A DNA stretch of 64,000 nucleotides from Actinopolymorpha sp. NPDC004070. Lineage in GTDB: Bacteria > Actinomycetota > Actinomycetes > Propionibacteriales > Actinopolymorphaceae. Position 1 is the stretch's first letter. Each line of letters starts with the position of its first letter. The stretch covers positions 248,001 through 312,000 of the forward strand of contig NZ_JBEXMJ010000006.1 in NCBI RefSeq assembly GCF_040610475.1, given 5' to 3'. The notes beneath the pieces were generated by a model, which was not told the origin of the DNA, did no database searches, and worked only from the letters and a program-made list of their open reading frames with translations. The translations under genes were made by a program, and so were the position numbers. Shown here in pieces: positions 1-8,410 of this stretch.

Positions 1-207
1 ACCGACACCAGGCCGTGGTGGCACATGCTGCCGTTCATCGGCCTGACCCTGCTGTTGCTCGCGTTGCCGGCCCTGTGTGTGCTGGCGCTGGGCGAGCGCG
101 GGCGCCACCTGCTACCGCGTGTGCGGGACTGGATGAACAACAACTCCTGGATCATCAGCGAGGCGGTGATCGTGTTGTTCATCGTCCTCACCGTCCAGAA
201 CCTGTGA
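1..207 (+). CDS. GAP/Sap-family membrane protein, C-terminal fragment
   Basis: The reading frame is open from the first base of the window and ends at a TGA, so only the last 68 residues are present and the start lies to the left. The visible part has a hydrophobic segment rich in Leu (about residues 10-27), a short charged loop containing RVRDWM, and a final hydrophobic segment ending VLTVQNL. This arrangement (TM - amphipathic loop with R-DW - terminal TM) resembles the end of GAP / sulfolipid-1-addressing (Sap) family six-TM proteins, which in mycobacteria assist lipid export. The family call rests on a short fragment and is moderate at best. About 150 bp without a gene separate it from the convergent epimerase gene. 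Confidence 0.55.
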   Translation, partial: TDTRPWWHMLPFIGLTLLLLALPALCVLALGERGRHLLPRVRDWMNNNSWIISEAVIVLFIVLTVQNL

Positions 208-357
208 GGACGCGGACCGATGGCCGCGCCGAGGACCGCCGTCCGTACCGGTCATCGTCGCGCAAGGCCGGCTGCGGCTCAGCACGAAGACCTCTCACCT
301 GTCCGGAACGGCGCCGGCGAACCTGGCGACCGAACGGGTGGGACCACCGGCGGGCCG

Positions 358-1500
358 TTATCGGCGATGCCCACCGGCTCCGTCCCTGATGCCGGTGATC
401 TCGCGGTAGCCGTGGGCAGTTCCGAGGATGAAACGCACCGTCCGCTCCGAGCAGTCGTCGACGAGGTACTCCGGGATGGACGTACTCGATGCGGTGCGCG
501 GAGCCCCCGACGTCACCAACTCCACGGCGGCGAGCATGGTCGGCGAGTCCAGCCCGACCGTCACCAGGACGCCGGCGTCGAGCGCCTCGGGCCGTTCAAT
601 GGAGGTTCGCAACGTGACCGCCGGGAATCCCAGGATCGACGCCTCCTCGCAGATGGTTCCCGAGTCGGACACAACGCAGCGGGCAGCCAGTTGCAGTCTG
701 ACGTAGTCGAAGAAGCCGAACGGCTCACAGAAGTCGACCCCGTCCGGCGGTGACCAGCCGTCGAGCGCCTCCATGCGCTTCCTGGTCCGTGGATGGGTCG
801 ACACAACCACGGGCAGCCCCCAGTGGTCACGAAGGCCGGAGATGCCTTCGAACAGTCCTCGCAGCCGTTGCGGGTCGTCCACGTTCTCCTCGCGGTGGGC
901 ACTCACCACGAAGAAGTCGCCGGCGGTCAGGCACAGGCTGTCCAGCACCCTCGACGCCTCGATCTGCGGGCGGTAGTGGTCGAGAACCTCCTTCATGGGT
1001 GAACCGGTGAGGAGGACTCGCCGGGGGTGGATGCCCTCGCCGAGCAGATTGCGACGCGCGTGCTCGGTGTATACGAGGTTGAAGTCCGCGATGTGGTCGA
1101 TGAGCCGACGGTTCGTCTCCTCCGGCACGTTCTCGTCGAAACACCGGTTGCCGGCTTCCATGTGGAAGACCGGGACCCGCAAACGCTTCGCCATGAGCGC
1201 CGCGATCGAGCTGTTGGTGTCACCGAGGACCAGCAGCGCGTCGGGCCGCTCGGCCATGACCATCTCTTCGGCCTTGATCAGCGTGTCACCGAGCATCCGG
1301 CCCAGGGTGGAGGTGTCGACACCGAGATAGTAGTCGGGTCGTCGTAGCCCAAGCTCGTCGAAGAATATGTCGGACAGTGTGTAGGCGTAGTTCTGACCGG
1401 TATGGACGAGCACGTGATCTATCGCGGAGTCCAGGCGAGGAATGACCCGGGAGAGCCGAATGATCTCCGGTCGCGTTCCCACCACCGTCATGACCTTCAC
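358..1500 (-). CDS. capG: UDP-N-acetylglucosamine 2-epimerase, non-hydrolysing (CapG/FnlC/WecB-like)
   Basis: This epimerase inverts C2 of a UDP-HexNAc. In the CapEFG pathway it converts UDP-2-acetamido-2,6-dideoxy-L-talose into UDP-N-acetyl-L-fucosamine in the cytosol. The protein opens with VKVMTVVGTRPEIIRL, the family's N-terminal signature. Further in come LGDTNSS, HMEAGNRCFDENVPEETNRRL, VSAHREEN, STHPRTRKR and SDSGTICEEA, all conserved in WecB-type enzymes; the RCFDENVPEE form is typical of the FnlC/CapG branch. The frame is open further upstream, but GTG at 1500 is preceded by GGTGAGGAG at proper spacing and gives about 380 residues, the family's usual length. It is on the same strand as the capE/capF genes, separated from them by the aminotransferase/PglC-like pair. 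Confidence in the epimerase is high. The FucNAc role comes from the neighbouring capE and capF homologues. Confidence 0.9.
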   Translation of the reverse strand: MKVMTVVGTRPEIIRLSRVIPRLDSAIDHVLVHTGQNYAYTLSDIFFDELGLRRPDYYLGVDTSTLGRMLGDTLIKAEEMVMAERPDALLVLGDTNSSIAALMAKRLRVPVFHMEAGNRCFDENVPEETNRRLIDHIADFNLVYTEHARRNLLGEGIHPRRVLLTGSPMKEVLDHYRPQIEASRVLDSLCLTAGDFFVVSAHREENVDDPQRLRGLFEGISGLRDHWGLPVVVSTHPRTRKRMEALDGWSPPDGVDFCEPFGFFDYVRLQLAARCVVSDSGTICEEASILGFPAVTLRTSIERPEALDAGVLVTVGLDSPTMLAAVELVTSGAPRTASSTSIPEYLVDDCSERTVRFILGTAHGYREITGIRDGAGGHRR

Positions 1501-1795
1501 GTACAACTCCTCACCCGCCGCGCAGCGGACGTCCCGGAAGGCGGGCGAATCCAGCGTGCCCAACTGGTAGTGCATATTACGGACATCATGAGCATTCTTG
1601 CCGGACACTGGGCAGGCCCACAGAGTGAGACTTTTGTAACGCCTGCCGACGTTCTGCTGCCCAGCGGGAAACGGTTGAGTTCGGATAACTTTCGCGGCCT
1701 GTCGTGATAGCCATATTCCGCGAGGGGGAACTGTAACGAATATCTGGAACCAACCTCTTCACCACATCTACTCACAACACTTCGTGGGGGCTGGT
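1501..1795. promoter_or_regulatory. Divergent intergenic region between capG and the aminotransferase gene
   Basis: This stretch of almost 300 bp separates two outward-facing genes of the polysaccharide locus, so it must hold promoters for both directions. It is visibly more A/T-rich than the surrounding genes around 1630-1780. I do not see a convincing -35/-10 pair that I would commit to, nor a strong dyad. It shows no coding character on either strand once the RBS-supported start of capG is accepted. Confidence 0.5.
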
Positions 1796-2950
1796 ATGGC
1801 CGATCGCACACTCCCCTTTGCACTGCCGGACATTGGCGAGGAGGAGATCCAGGCGGTTTCGGACGCGCTGAGGTCCGGCTGGTTGTCCAGCGGTCCAAGG
1901 GTCGAGGAGTTCGAGCGCCGGTTCGCCGCCCTCTGTGGCGACGGTGTGCAGGCGGTCGCACTGAACTCCGCCACCGCTGGGCTGCACCTTGCGCTGGAGG
2001 CCCTTGGGATCGCCCCTGGCGACGAGGTTCTCGTACCGACGTGGACCTTCACCGCGACCGCCGAGATCGTTGTCCACCTGGGCGCCAGGCCGGTGTTCGT
2101 CGACAGCGACCCGGTGACCCTCAACATCGATCTGGCCGACGCCGAGCGCAAGGTCACCGGACGCACGCGCGCTGTCCTTCCGGTCCACTTCGCGGGTAGG
2201 GCGGTGTCATCGTCCCGGCTTCACGAGTTCGCCGTCCGGCATCACCTGCACGTCGTGGAGGACGCGGCACATGCGTTTCCCAGTGCGAGCGAGGGTGTAC
2301 CCGTCGGCGCCGGGCGCAGCGCAGCGACCGTCTTCAGCTTCTACGCGACGAAGACGATCACGACGGGCGAGGGCGGAATGCTGGTAACCCGCGACCTCGA
2401 CCTGGCGAGCCGCGTTCGGACGACCAGGTTGCACGGCATCGACCGCAACGCCTTCGACAGGTATCGCAGCGATCGTCCCGCCTGGCGCTACAACATCGCG
2501 GCGGCAGGCTACAAGTACAACCTCACCGACACCGCCGCCGCGATCGGGTTGGTTCAACTCGACCGGGCGGAGAAGATGCACCTGCGACGTGAGCAGATCG
2601 CCGAGCGCTACCTGGCCGCGTTCGCCGATCTTCCGCTCGATCTGCCGCAGGAGGCCCCGGCCGGTGACATTCATGCGTGGCACCTGTTCGTCGTCCGAGT
2701 GTGGGACGGCGCCAGTCTTGGCCGAAACGAGTTCATCGCGGAGATGTCCCGCCGCGGGGTGTGCTGCAGCGTCCACTTCATTCCGTTGCACATGCACTCG
2801 TACTGGCGAGACCAGTACGGCCTTCAGGACGAGATGTTTCCGGTCGCCAACAGTGAGTTCGACCGCGTGGTGAGCATCCCGCTGTACTCCGGGATGACCG
2901 ACGACGACGTCGATCGAGTGCTCGAGACTGCCCGCGACGTCCTGCGGTGA
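1796..2950 (+). CDS. DegT/DnrJ/EryC1/StrS-family sugar aminotransferase (PglE-like)
   Basis: A PLP-dependent aminotransferase that puts an amino group on a nucleotide-linked keto-sugar. The sequence shows the family landmarks: SGWLSSGPRVEEFERRFA near the N-terminus, NSATAGLHLAL (phosphate-binding), VPTWTFTATAEI, HFAGR, VVEDAAHAFPS, and SFYATKTITTGEGGML with the PLP-binding lysine near residue 187. It ends with the usual HIPLHMH/YWRDQYG region at about 384 residues, the normal family size. ATG at 1796 is preferred over GTG at 1784 because the GGGGG run lies just before the ATG. Its neighbours are a PglC-like phosphoglycosyl transferase 12 bp downstream and, convergent beyond that, a PglF/CapD-like 4,6-dehydratase. 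The likely substrate is therefore UDP-4-keto-6-deoxy-GlcNAc, giving a 4-amino sugar. The substrate is inference; the family is firm. Confidence 0.87.
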   Translation: MADRTLPFALPDIGEEEIQAVSDALRSGWLSSGPRVEEFERRFAALCGDGVQAVALNSATAGLHLALEALGIAPGDEVLVPTWTFTATAEIVVHLGARPVFVDSDPVTLNIDLADAERKVTGRTRAVLPVHFAGRAVSSSRLHEFAVRHHLHVVEDAAHAFPSASEGVPVGAGRSAATVFSFYATKTITTGEGGMLVTRDLDLASRVRTTRLHGIDRNAFDRYRSDRPAWRYNIAAAGYKYNLTDTAAAIGLVQLDRAEKMHLRREQIAERYLAAFADLPLDLPQEAPAGDIHAWHLFVVRVWDGASLGRNEFIAEMSRRGVCCSVHFIPLHMHSYWRDQYGLQDEMFPVANSEFDRVVSIPLYSGMTDDDVDRVLETARDVLR

Positions 2951-2962
2951 TCCGGAGCGGAA

Positions 2963-3571
2963 TTGCTCAAACGTGCCTTCGACCTCAGCGTCGCGGCAGT
3001 GATCCTCGTCGTCGCGTCACCGCTCCTGCTTGTGCTCACGATCGTTGCCAGACTGGACGGTGGGCCGGCGATGTTTCGCCAGGAAAGGGTCGGGCGGTAC
3101 GGATCGCGGTTTCGCATTCACAAGTTCCGTACCATGCGGGACATAGACATCGTCCGCCGGCCCGGTTCTGCTCGCCCTGCTGTCACCTCGGACACAGACG
3201 CACGGATCACTCGGCTGGGTCGTGTCCTACGAACCGCCAAGCTGGATGAACTTCCACAGTTGCTCGACGTCCTGGCCGGTGACATGAGCCTGGTCGGGCC
3301 ACGACCGGAAGTGCCCAAGTACGTGGAATGCTGGCCGCCCGATGCCCGCGAACGCATCCTGTCCGTACGCCCGGGCATCACCGACCCTGCATCCATCGCC
3401 TACCGTCGAGAGTCCGCCGAGCTCGCCGAGGTTCCCGACCCCGAAAGCCACTACCTCGACGTGATACTCCCCCGTAAGGTCGAGATGTACCTGGGGTACG
3501 TCGAAGGTCGAACTTTCCGAGGTGATCTGCGCATCCTCGCCCGAACCGTTCGTGCCGTGCTCACCGGCTGA
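2963..3571 (+). CDS. Initiating phosphoglycosyl transferase, small PglC-like sugar transferase
   Basis: A monotopic phosphoglycosyl transferase that moves a sugar-1-phosphate from a UDP-sugar to undecaprenyl phosphate, the first membrane step of glycan assembly. At 202 residues it has only the catalytic core and one N-terminal re-entrant hydrophobic helix (residues 5-28), as in PglC, and lacks the four extra TM helices of WbaP/WcaJ. Motifs seen: KRAFDLS at the N-terminus, RVGRYGSRFRIHKFRTM, TRLGRVLRTAKLDELPQL (containing the catalytic Asp-Glu pair) and GDMSLVGPRPE. The start is TTG at 2963, preceded by GGAG at a 6-nt spacing. It follows the aminotransferase at 12 bp, and its last 11 bp overlap the 3' end of the convergent dehydratase gene. 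Pairing with a PglE-like aminotransferase suggests a 4-amino- or diNAc-bacillosamine-type sugar as substrate. Confidence 0.9.
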   Translation: MLKRAFDLSVAAVILVVASPLLLVLTIVARLDGGPAMFRQERVGRYGSRFRIHKFRTMRDIDIVRRPGSARPAVTSDTDARITRLGRVLRTAKLDELPQLLDVLAGDMSLVGPRPEVPKYVECWPPDARERILSVRPGITDPASIAYRRESAELAEVPDPESHYLDVILPRKVEMYLGYVEGRTFRGDLRILARTVRAVLTG

Positions 3572-5450
3572 CCCAGGGCACGGAGCGCGTGCTCACGCCG
3601 GCACTCATCTTCTCGCAGGTCTCCCGCAGTGTCTCCACCACCTGCCCAGGGCCACTCCACAAGTCGATGGCCTGGACGGTGGCCGGCTCCACGGCGGGTA
3701 CCGCGATGTGGGAGACCAGCGGATGAACGGGCCGACGGTCTGGTTCGCCGTCGCCGAACAGCTCCTCGTGCACCTTCTCGCCCTGCCGCAGTCCCGTGTA
3801 GACGATCTCGATCCGCCGGCCGGACATCCCGATCAGCCGTCGGGCGAGATCGTCGATACGAACGGGCGCGCCCATGTCGAGGACGAGCGCTTCCCCCGCT
3901 TCGCCGATCGCCGCCGCCTGAATCACCAACTGCACGGCTTCCTGGACGGTCATGAAGTAACGCGTGACATCCGGTTCGGTCACCGTCACCGGACCGCCGG
4001 CCTCGATCTGGGCGGTGAACGCGGTGAGCACGGACCCTCTGCTTCCCAGCACGTTGCCGAACCGGACACTGAGAAAGGTCTCACCTGTGTCCATCGCCGC
4101 GGCGGCCGTGAGCCCCTCGGCGATCCGTTTCGAGTAGCCGAGCACACTGACCGGATTCGCGGCCTTGTCGGTCGAGATGTTGACGAAGCGGCGTACGCCG
4201 ACAGCCTTCGCCGCGTCGAGAACCGCGAGCGTTCCCCACACGTTGGTCTTGACCGCCTCGGCGGGGTACTGCTCCAGCATGGGAAGGTGTTTGAGCGCCG
4301 CGGCGTGGAACACCACCTCCGGACGTCGCTTCTCCATGATCTCAAGGATCTGCTGGGTGTCCCTGATGTCGACCAGAACGACGTCCGGCGTGTCCAGCAT
4401 CGCCCTGCCCTGGATCGAAAGCTGGACGGCATGCAGGGCGGACTCGTCGCGGTCCAGCATGATCAGCTGGGCGGGCGCGTAGCGGTGGATCTGTCTGCAC
4501 AGTTCCGATCCGATCGAACCGCCTGCCCCGGTGACCAGAACCCTCCGGCCGGTGAGGTAACCCGCAACCGCACCGACATCGGTGTCGATCTGGTGGCGGC
4601 CGAGCAGATCGCCCACCTCCAGACTGCGCAGGTCCGAGACCGCCACCTGGCCGTTGAGCAGTTCGGCGACGCCGGGCAGCACCTTGAGGTCCAGGTGGAG
4701 AGCCGCCGCGCGACTCTCGACCGTACGCATCAGTTCCCCACTGGCACTGGGGATCGCCACCACCAGCGTGCGACAGCCGGTCTGCGCGACGACGTCGGCG
4801 AGGTCGCCGAAGGTACCCATCACCGGAACGCCGCGCAGCCGTCGGTATCGCTTGTGCGAATCATCGTCCAACAGGCCGACCGGTCGCCAGGTCCGCCGGG
4901 GGTCCCGCATCATCGAGTCCACCAACTGGCATCCACCGTCCCCGGCACCGAAGATCAGGACGGGGGTGCTCCCGGTGTCGGGCTGGTTTCGGCCTCCGAG
5001 TTCCCGGATCCGCCGCCACCCGGCACGCCACCAGACCACCAGGGCGAACGTCATGAAGGAGGCCGCGACCGGAACCGTCCTCGGGACGAGCGGTTGGGCG
5101 GCGACCGCGTCGGCGATCACGATGACGATCCCGACGGATCCGGTCACGCCGCCGAGCAGCAGCATCTCCTCGAAGCTGCCCATCGTCGCGCGTCCCTGGT
5201 GCAGACGCACCACCCAGCCGAAGCCGGCGTGCAACACGGTCGCCGACAGCCCGAGAGTGATCACGCCGCCCCACGGAACGGGCCCGCTTCCCCCCGCGAC
5301 ATCCATCCGAAGTGCAGCGAACGTCGCCATCGAAAGCAGCCAGGCAGCACCGTCCAGGCCAACGAGTACAACCGGCCGCCGGGCGAGAGTTCTCAGCTCA
5401 CGCTTCACCCTGATCCCCCCGTATCCGGCCGCGTCATAGTGAGTTCCCAT
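3561..5450 (-). CDS. Membrane UDP-HexNAc 4,6-dehydratase, PglF/CapD/FlaA1 family
   Basis: A polysaccharide-biosynthesis dehydratase that makes a UDP-4-keto-6-deoxy-HexNAc, the precursor for the adjacent aminotransferase. The N-terminal third carries four hydrophobic segments anchoring it in the membrane. A first Rossmann region follows (LIFGAGDGGCQLVDS, the CoA-binding-like domain). The catalytic SDR domain then has GAGGSIGSELCRQI, DRDES, FHAAALKHLPMLE, NISTDKAANPVSVLGYSKR and RFGNVLGSRGSV. The ATG at 5450 has GGAGGG about 9 nt upstream and gives 629 residues, normal for the full-length family. A GTG at 5408 is a second possibility, and an in-frame extension to 5564 lacks support. The gene converges on the PglC-like gene with an 11-bp overlap of coding ends. 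Substrate stereochemistry cannot be read from the sequence. Confidence 0.9.
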   Translation of the reverse strand: MGTHYDAAGYGGIRVKRELRTLARRPVVLVGLDGAAWLLSMATFAALRMDVAGGSGPVPWGGVITLGLSATVLHAGFGWVVRLHQGRATMGSFEEMLLLGGVTGSVGIVIVIADAVAAQPLVPRTVPVAASFMTFALVVWWRAGWRRIRELGGRNQPDTGSTPVLIFGAGDGGCQLVDSMMRDPRRTWRPVGLLDDDSHKRYRRLRGVPVMGTFGDLADVVAQTGCRTLVVAIPSASGELMRTVESRAAALHLDLKVLPGVAELLNGQVAVSDLRSLEVGDLLGRHQIDTDVGAVAGYLTGRRVLVTGAGGSIGSELCRQIHRYAPAQLIMLDRDESALHAVQLSIQGRAMLDTPDVVLVDIRDTQQILEIMEKRRPEVVFHAAALKHLPMLEQYPAEAVKTNVWGTLAVLDAAKAVGVRRFVNISTDKAANPVSVLGYSKRIAEGLTAAAAMDTGETFLSVRFGNVLGSRGSVLTAFTAQIEAGGPVTVTEPDVTRYFMTVQEAVQLVIQAAAIGEAGEALVLDMGAPVRIDDLARRLIGMSGRRIEIVYTGLRQGEKVHEELFGDGEPDRRPVHPLVSHIAVPAVEPATVQAIDLWSGPGQVVETLRETCEKMSAGVSTRSVPWVSR

Positions 5451-5586
5451 GGGACACGACCCTCCGTGGCCAGTTAAGCCGAAGAAGATGAGCCCGGCCG
5501 CCAGACGGGGCGATCTGAGAAAATCCCAATTCGGCGCCGGATCGCACTGCAGAAATCCGCGCACACGTTTGTCGGCGAAACCGTAC

Positions 5587-6246
5587 TCAGAAAGCCGGGT
5601 CTCGGCCGGAGGGCGCCGAGATCCCGTAGCAGTTCATACGTCGTCTCCCGGGCACGCGATAACTACCGAGCAAATCCCAGCCGGCCCGCTGGTAGAAGCG
5701 GTTGACCCGATCGTTTCCGTCGGCGTCGGTGGACAGGTAGGCGTGGGTGCCGCCACGGGCCTGCACGGCAGACCACCAGGCCGCCAGCAGTCGGCGGCCG
5801 ATGCCGGAGGCCTCCAGGTCGGGATCGACACAGATGGAGCTCAGTAGCGCACCCCGTACAAGGATCGGGAGCCCGCCGCGATACCTCAGCCCACGGAGCA
5901 GGTGCACCACAGCGGTCGGACGCCGGAGCACTGCCAACAGACTGGCCACCAGCAGGGGTCCCAGTTGCCTGCGCAGCATGCGACGGAAGAACTGATCGGG
6001 TACCACAGTCCCGACGACCACCCCGACGACCGCGCCGGCGGAGTCTCGCGCCACCACCGTCACCGCGGCAGGGTCCTCCACGAAACCGCGGTAGAACTCG
6101 CGGAGGAACCGCTCACCGAGACTGGTCAGGAAGAAGCGCGGGAAAGATCGAGCGTGCAGACGGGCGGCGGCAACCACATCGTCCGACCGCAGCGCGCCCA
6201 CGTCCGGACAGGCCGTGTCACTCTCCCAGACGCCCGGGTAGCTCAC
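5587..6246 (-). CDS. GNAT-family N-acetyltransferase in the sugar-nucleotide operon
   Basis: An acetyl-CoA-dependent N-acetyltransferase of about 219 residues. The GNAT fold is visible in VVGVVVGTVV (beta-4), ICVDPDLEASGIGRRLLAAW (acetyl-CoA pyrophosphate loop, R/Q-x-x-G-x-G/A region) and NDRVNRFYQRAGWDLLG (beta-6/7 with the conserved NxxFYxxxGW). The frame is open to 6588, but the GTG at 6246 forms a GTGA overlap with the stop of capF and so marks translational coupling; everything upstream is the shadow of capF. Because it is co-translated with FucNAc genes and sits close to a PglE-like aminotransferase, it is a candidate for acetylating the 4-amino group, as PseH and WecD, also GNAT proteins, do on their amino sugars. 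That role is inference; it could also modify a protein or another metabolite. Confidence 0.8.
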   Translation of the reverse strand: MSYPGVWESDTACPDVGALRSDDVVAAARLHARSFPRFFLTSLGERFLREFYRGFVEDPAAVTVVARDSAGAVVGVVVGTVVPDQFFRRMLRRQLGPLLVASLLAVLRRPTAVVHLLRGLRYRGGLPILVRGALLSSICVDPDLEASGIGRRLLAAWWSAVQARGGTHAYLSTDADGNDRVNRFYQRAGWDLLGSYRVPGRRRMNCYGISAPSGRDPAF

Positions 6247-7355
6247 CCCCGGCCCCCGAGATCCGGCCGGACCTGCTCGGCGAAGGTGTCCGGGGCGAGC
6301 GGGTCGTGCAGCGAGTGTGTCCAGAAGAGCGTCACAAGTTCGTCGTCGCCGGTGTTGACGATGTTGTGGACCCACATCGTCGGCATGTCGACGATCGCGG
6401 GGGCGTCGGCGGACACCGCGAAGGAGATCACTTCGTCGTGGAAGAGCCGGCGGAGGCTGATCAGCGCACGCCCACGCACGACAAGGAAGCGTTCGACCTT
6501 TTCCAGGTGGAAGTGTTCTCCCCTCGTCACCCCCGGCCTGGTCGTGGACACGAAGGTCTGCCCGGTGCCGCCGTGTGCCCGGACGCACTCCACCAGCCCT
6601 CCGCGCTCGTCATGATGGGACGCCGGCCGCATCGGATAGGCCCGGGGGAACATGGCCGCCCGGAGCGTGTTGAACAGGTCGACCTCGAGTTGCGTGGTCA
6701 GCGCCGGAAACTCACCGCCCCGGTACAGGTGATGCATGTCGCGAAGGGATTCCCACACCTCGCCGACGGATGTGTACTCGCCTCGTGGGCGCACCATCTC
6801 CGGGTGCTCCGGGCCCAGCACGTCGATCAGCGCCGCCGCCGCCTGCTGGACGTACAGCAACTCGACCTGCTGGTCCTGCACGGCCGGGTTCTGTTCGTCC
6901 ACCACGGCCCGTGCGAAGGTCGCGACGAAGGAGTTGTGGTTGGGCCGGCCGTGCTCGCCGAACAGGTTGGGCAGCACCACGTCGACGAAACGAGCACCAC
7001 AGGTCGTCGCGCTGTCCGCCAGCAGGATCCCGGCCTGGGCCTTCCCACGTCCGTACGGCGTGTCAGCCTCGGCATGGACGGAGTTGGCGAATACGACGCA
7101 CGACAACTGTCCGCTGTCGCGAACCGCCCGGCCGACCATCTGCGCCAGCCGGACGTTGCCGTGCTCGACCTCGTGGTCCGTCCCGCGGTTGACCCCCGCC
7201 AGATGGATCAGGGCGTCGGCATCCTTCAGCTCGGTGTCCAGCCGGTCCCACTCCGCGCGGCCGACAGCCACGACACTGTGGTCGGTGAACGCTCGCAGGC
7301 GCACCCGGAGATGCCAGCCGAGAAATCCGTGACCTCCCGTGACGACGACCTTCAC
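6243..7355 (-). CDS. capF: CapF/FnlB-like bifunctional reductase (SDR plus cupin)
   Basis: The second enzyme of UDP-N-acetyl-L-fucosamine synthesis, reducing the 4-keto intermediate to UDP-2-acetamido-2,6-dideoxy-L-talose with NADPH. Two domains are evident. An extended SDR (residues 1 to about 245) starts KVVVTGGHGFLGWHLR, with ALIHLAGVNRG and SVHAEADTPYGRGKAQAG (the YxxxK pair). A C-terminal cupin (about 250-370) contains GEHFHLEKVERFLVVRG, the metal-binding GxHxHxxKxExF motif diagnostic for CapF/FnlB/WbjC. The length of 370 residues matches S. aureus CapF. The start overlaps the capE stop by ATGA, and the stop overlaps the GNAT start by GTGA, so three genes are translationally coupled. Family knowledge: in CapF the cupin assists epimerisation of the CapE product before reduction. 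Confidence 0.93.
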   Translation of the reverse strand: MKVVVTGGHGFLGWHLRVRLRAFTDHSVVAVGRAEWDRLDTELKDADALIHLAGVNRGTDHEVEHGNVRLAQMVGRAVRDSGQLSCVVFANSVHAEADTPYGRGKAQAGILLADSATTCGARFVDVVLPNLFGEHGRPNHNSFVATFARAVVDEQNPAVQDQQVELLYVQQAAAALIDVLGPEHPEMVRPRGEYTSVGEVWESLRDMHHLYRGGEFPALTTQLEVDLFNTLRAAMFPRAYPMRPASHHDERGGLVECVRAHGGTGQTFVSTTRPGVTRGEHFHLEKVERFLVVRGRALISLRRLFHDEVISFAVSADAPAIVDMPTMWVHNIVNTGDDELVTLFWTHSLHDPLAPDTFAEQVRPDLGGRG

Positions 7356-8410
7356 AGCGGCATCCGTTCCATGATCGACCTGATCTCCGGAATCGTCGCG
7401 AGCAGAGCCATCGCCTGGTCGACGTCGAGCTGGTCGGTGGAGTCGGACGAGTAGTCCTCCACCACCGCGGCCTCCGGGGCACCCTGGTCGAAGTACACCT
7501 CGTACTCCAGCGACCGCGTGTCCAACGGCACGCGGTAGTAGTCGCCCTGGTCGGTGGCGCGCACCATCTCCTCCCTGCTGAGCAGGGTCTCGTGGAGCTT
7601 CTCCCCGTGTCGCGGTCCCACCACCTTGACCTCCGGCTCGCCGTAGCCCAGCAGCTTCGCCAGGGCGCGGGCCAGGGTCTCGACGGTGCAGGCGGAGGCC
7701 TTGCGTACGAAGAGATCACCGGGCTCGGCGTGGGCGAACGCGTGCTCCACCAACTCCACCGACTCTGCCAGCGTCATCATGAAGCGGGTCATCGTCGGCT
7801 CGGTGATCGTCAACGGCCGGCCCGCCCGCAACTGCTCCACGAACATCGGGATGACCGAGCCGCGGGAGTACATCACGTTGCCGTACCTCGTCACCGAGAC
7901 GACGGTCGCGGAGCCGGGGTTGTTTCTCGCGAATGCCTGCGCGGTCTTCTCCATCAGGGCCTTGGACATGCCCATAGCGTTGACCGGGTAAACCGCCTTG
8001 TCCGTACTGAGGCAGACCACCGACCGCACTCCGGCCGCGGCCGCGGCCTCGACGACGTTCCGACTGCCGAGCACGTTGGTGCTCACCGCCTGCTGTGGGA
8101 AGAACTCGCACGACGGCACCTGCTTGAGGGCCGCGGCGTGGAAGATGTAGTCGGTGCCGGACACCGCTTCCCGTACGCTTCGCGGATCCCGGACGTCACC
8201 GAGGAAGAGCTTCAGCCGGTGGTCGGCGAATCGCCGCCGCATGGCGTCCTGCTTGGCCTCGTCCCGGCTCAGAACATGCACGGCGCGAACGTTCCGGGAC
8301 AGCAGCCGCTCGACCATCGTCGCCCCGAAGGAACCGGTCCCGCCGGTGATGCCGACGACGGCACCGGCCATGTCGGTGGCCGGTCTGGTTGCCGGGTCAC
8401 CCGGAGACAT
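7352..8410 (-). CDS. capE: CapE/FnlA-like UDP-GlcNAc 4,6-dehydratase/5-epimerase
   Basis: The first enzyme of UDP-FucNAc synthesis: dehydration at C4/C6 plus 5- (and 3-) epimerisation of UDP-GlcNAc. The soluble extended SDR shows GITGGTGSFGATMVERLL (NAD-binding), SRDEAKQDAMRRRF, DVRDPRSV, FHAAALKQVPSCEFFPQQAV, CLSTDKAVYPVNAMGMSKALMEK and RYGNVMYSRGSVIPMF. The Met-x-x-x-Lys in place of Tyr-x-x-x-Lys (MGMSK) is characteristic of the CapE/FlaA1-type dehydratases. ATG at 8410 has a strong GGAGG 7 nt upstream and gives 352 residues, the expected size; the open frame up to 8617 lies inside the upstream glycosyltransferase. It overlaps that gene by 14 nt and capF by 4 nt. Confidence 0.93.
   Translation of the reverse strand: MSPGDPATRPATDMAGAVVGITGGTGSFGATMVERLLSRNVRAVHVLSRDEAKQDAMRRRFADHRLKLFLGDVRDPRSVREAVSGTDYIFHAAALKQVPSCEFFPQQAVSTNVLGSRNVVEAAAAAGVRSVVCLSTDKAVYPVNAMGMSKALMEKTAQAFARNNPGSATVVSVTRYGNVMYSRGSVIPMFVEQLRAGRPLTITEPTMTRFMMTLAESVELVEHAFAHAEPGDLFVRKASACTVETLARALAKLLGYGEPEVKVVGPRHGEKLHETLLSREEMVRATDQGDYYRVPLDTRSLEYEVYFDQGAPEAAVVEDYSSDSTDQLDVDQAMALLATIPEIRSIMERMPL

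Noticed and set aside
1501..1608. N-terminal extension of the CapG-like epimerase
   Set aside because: The GTG at 1500 has a GAGGAG site at ideal spacing and begins exactly at the family's conserved N-terminus.
3522..5477. Long open frame on the plus strand (651 codons) opposite the PglF-like gene
   Set aside because: Its translation is His/Arg/Gln/Asp-rich without domains, and it is an antisense shadow produced by GC-biased codon positions of the dehydratase gene.
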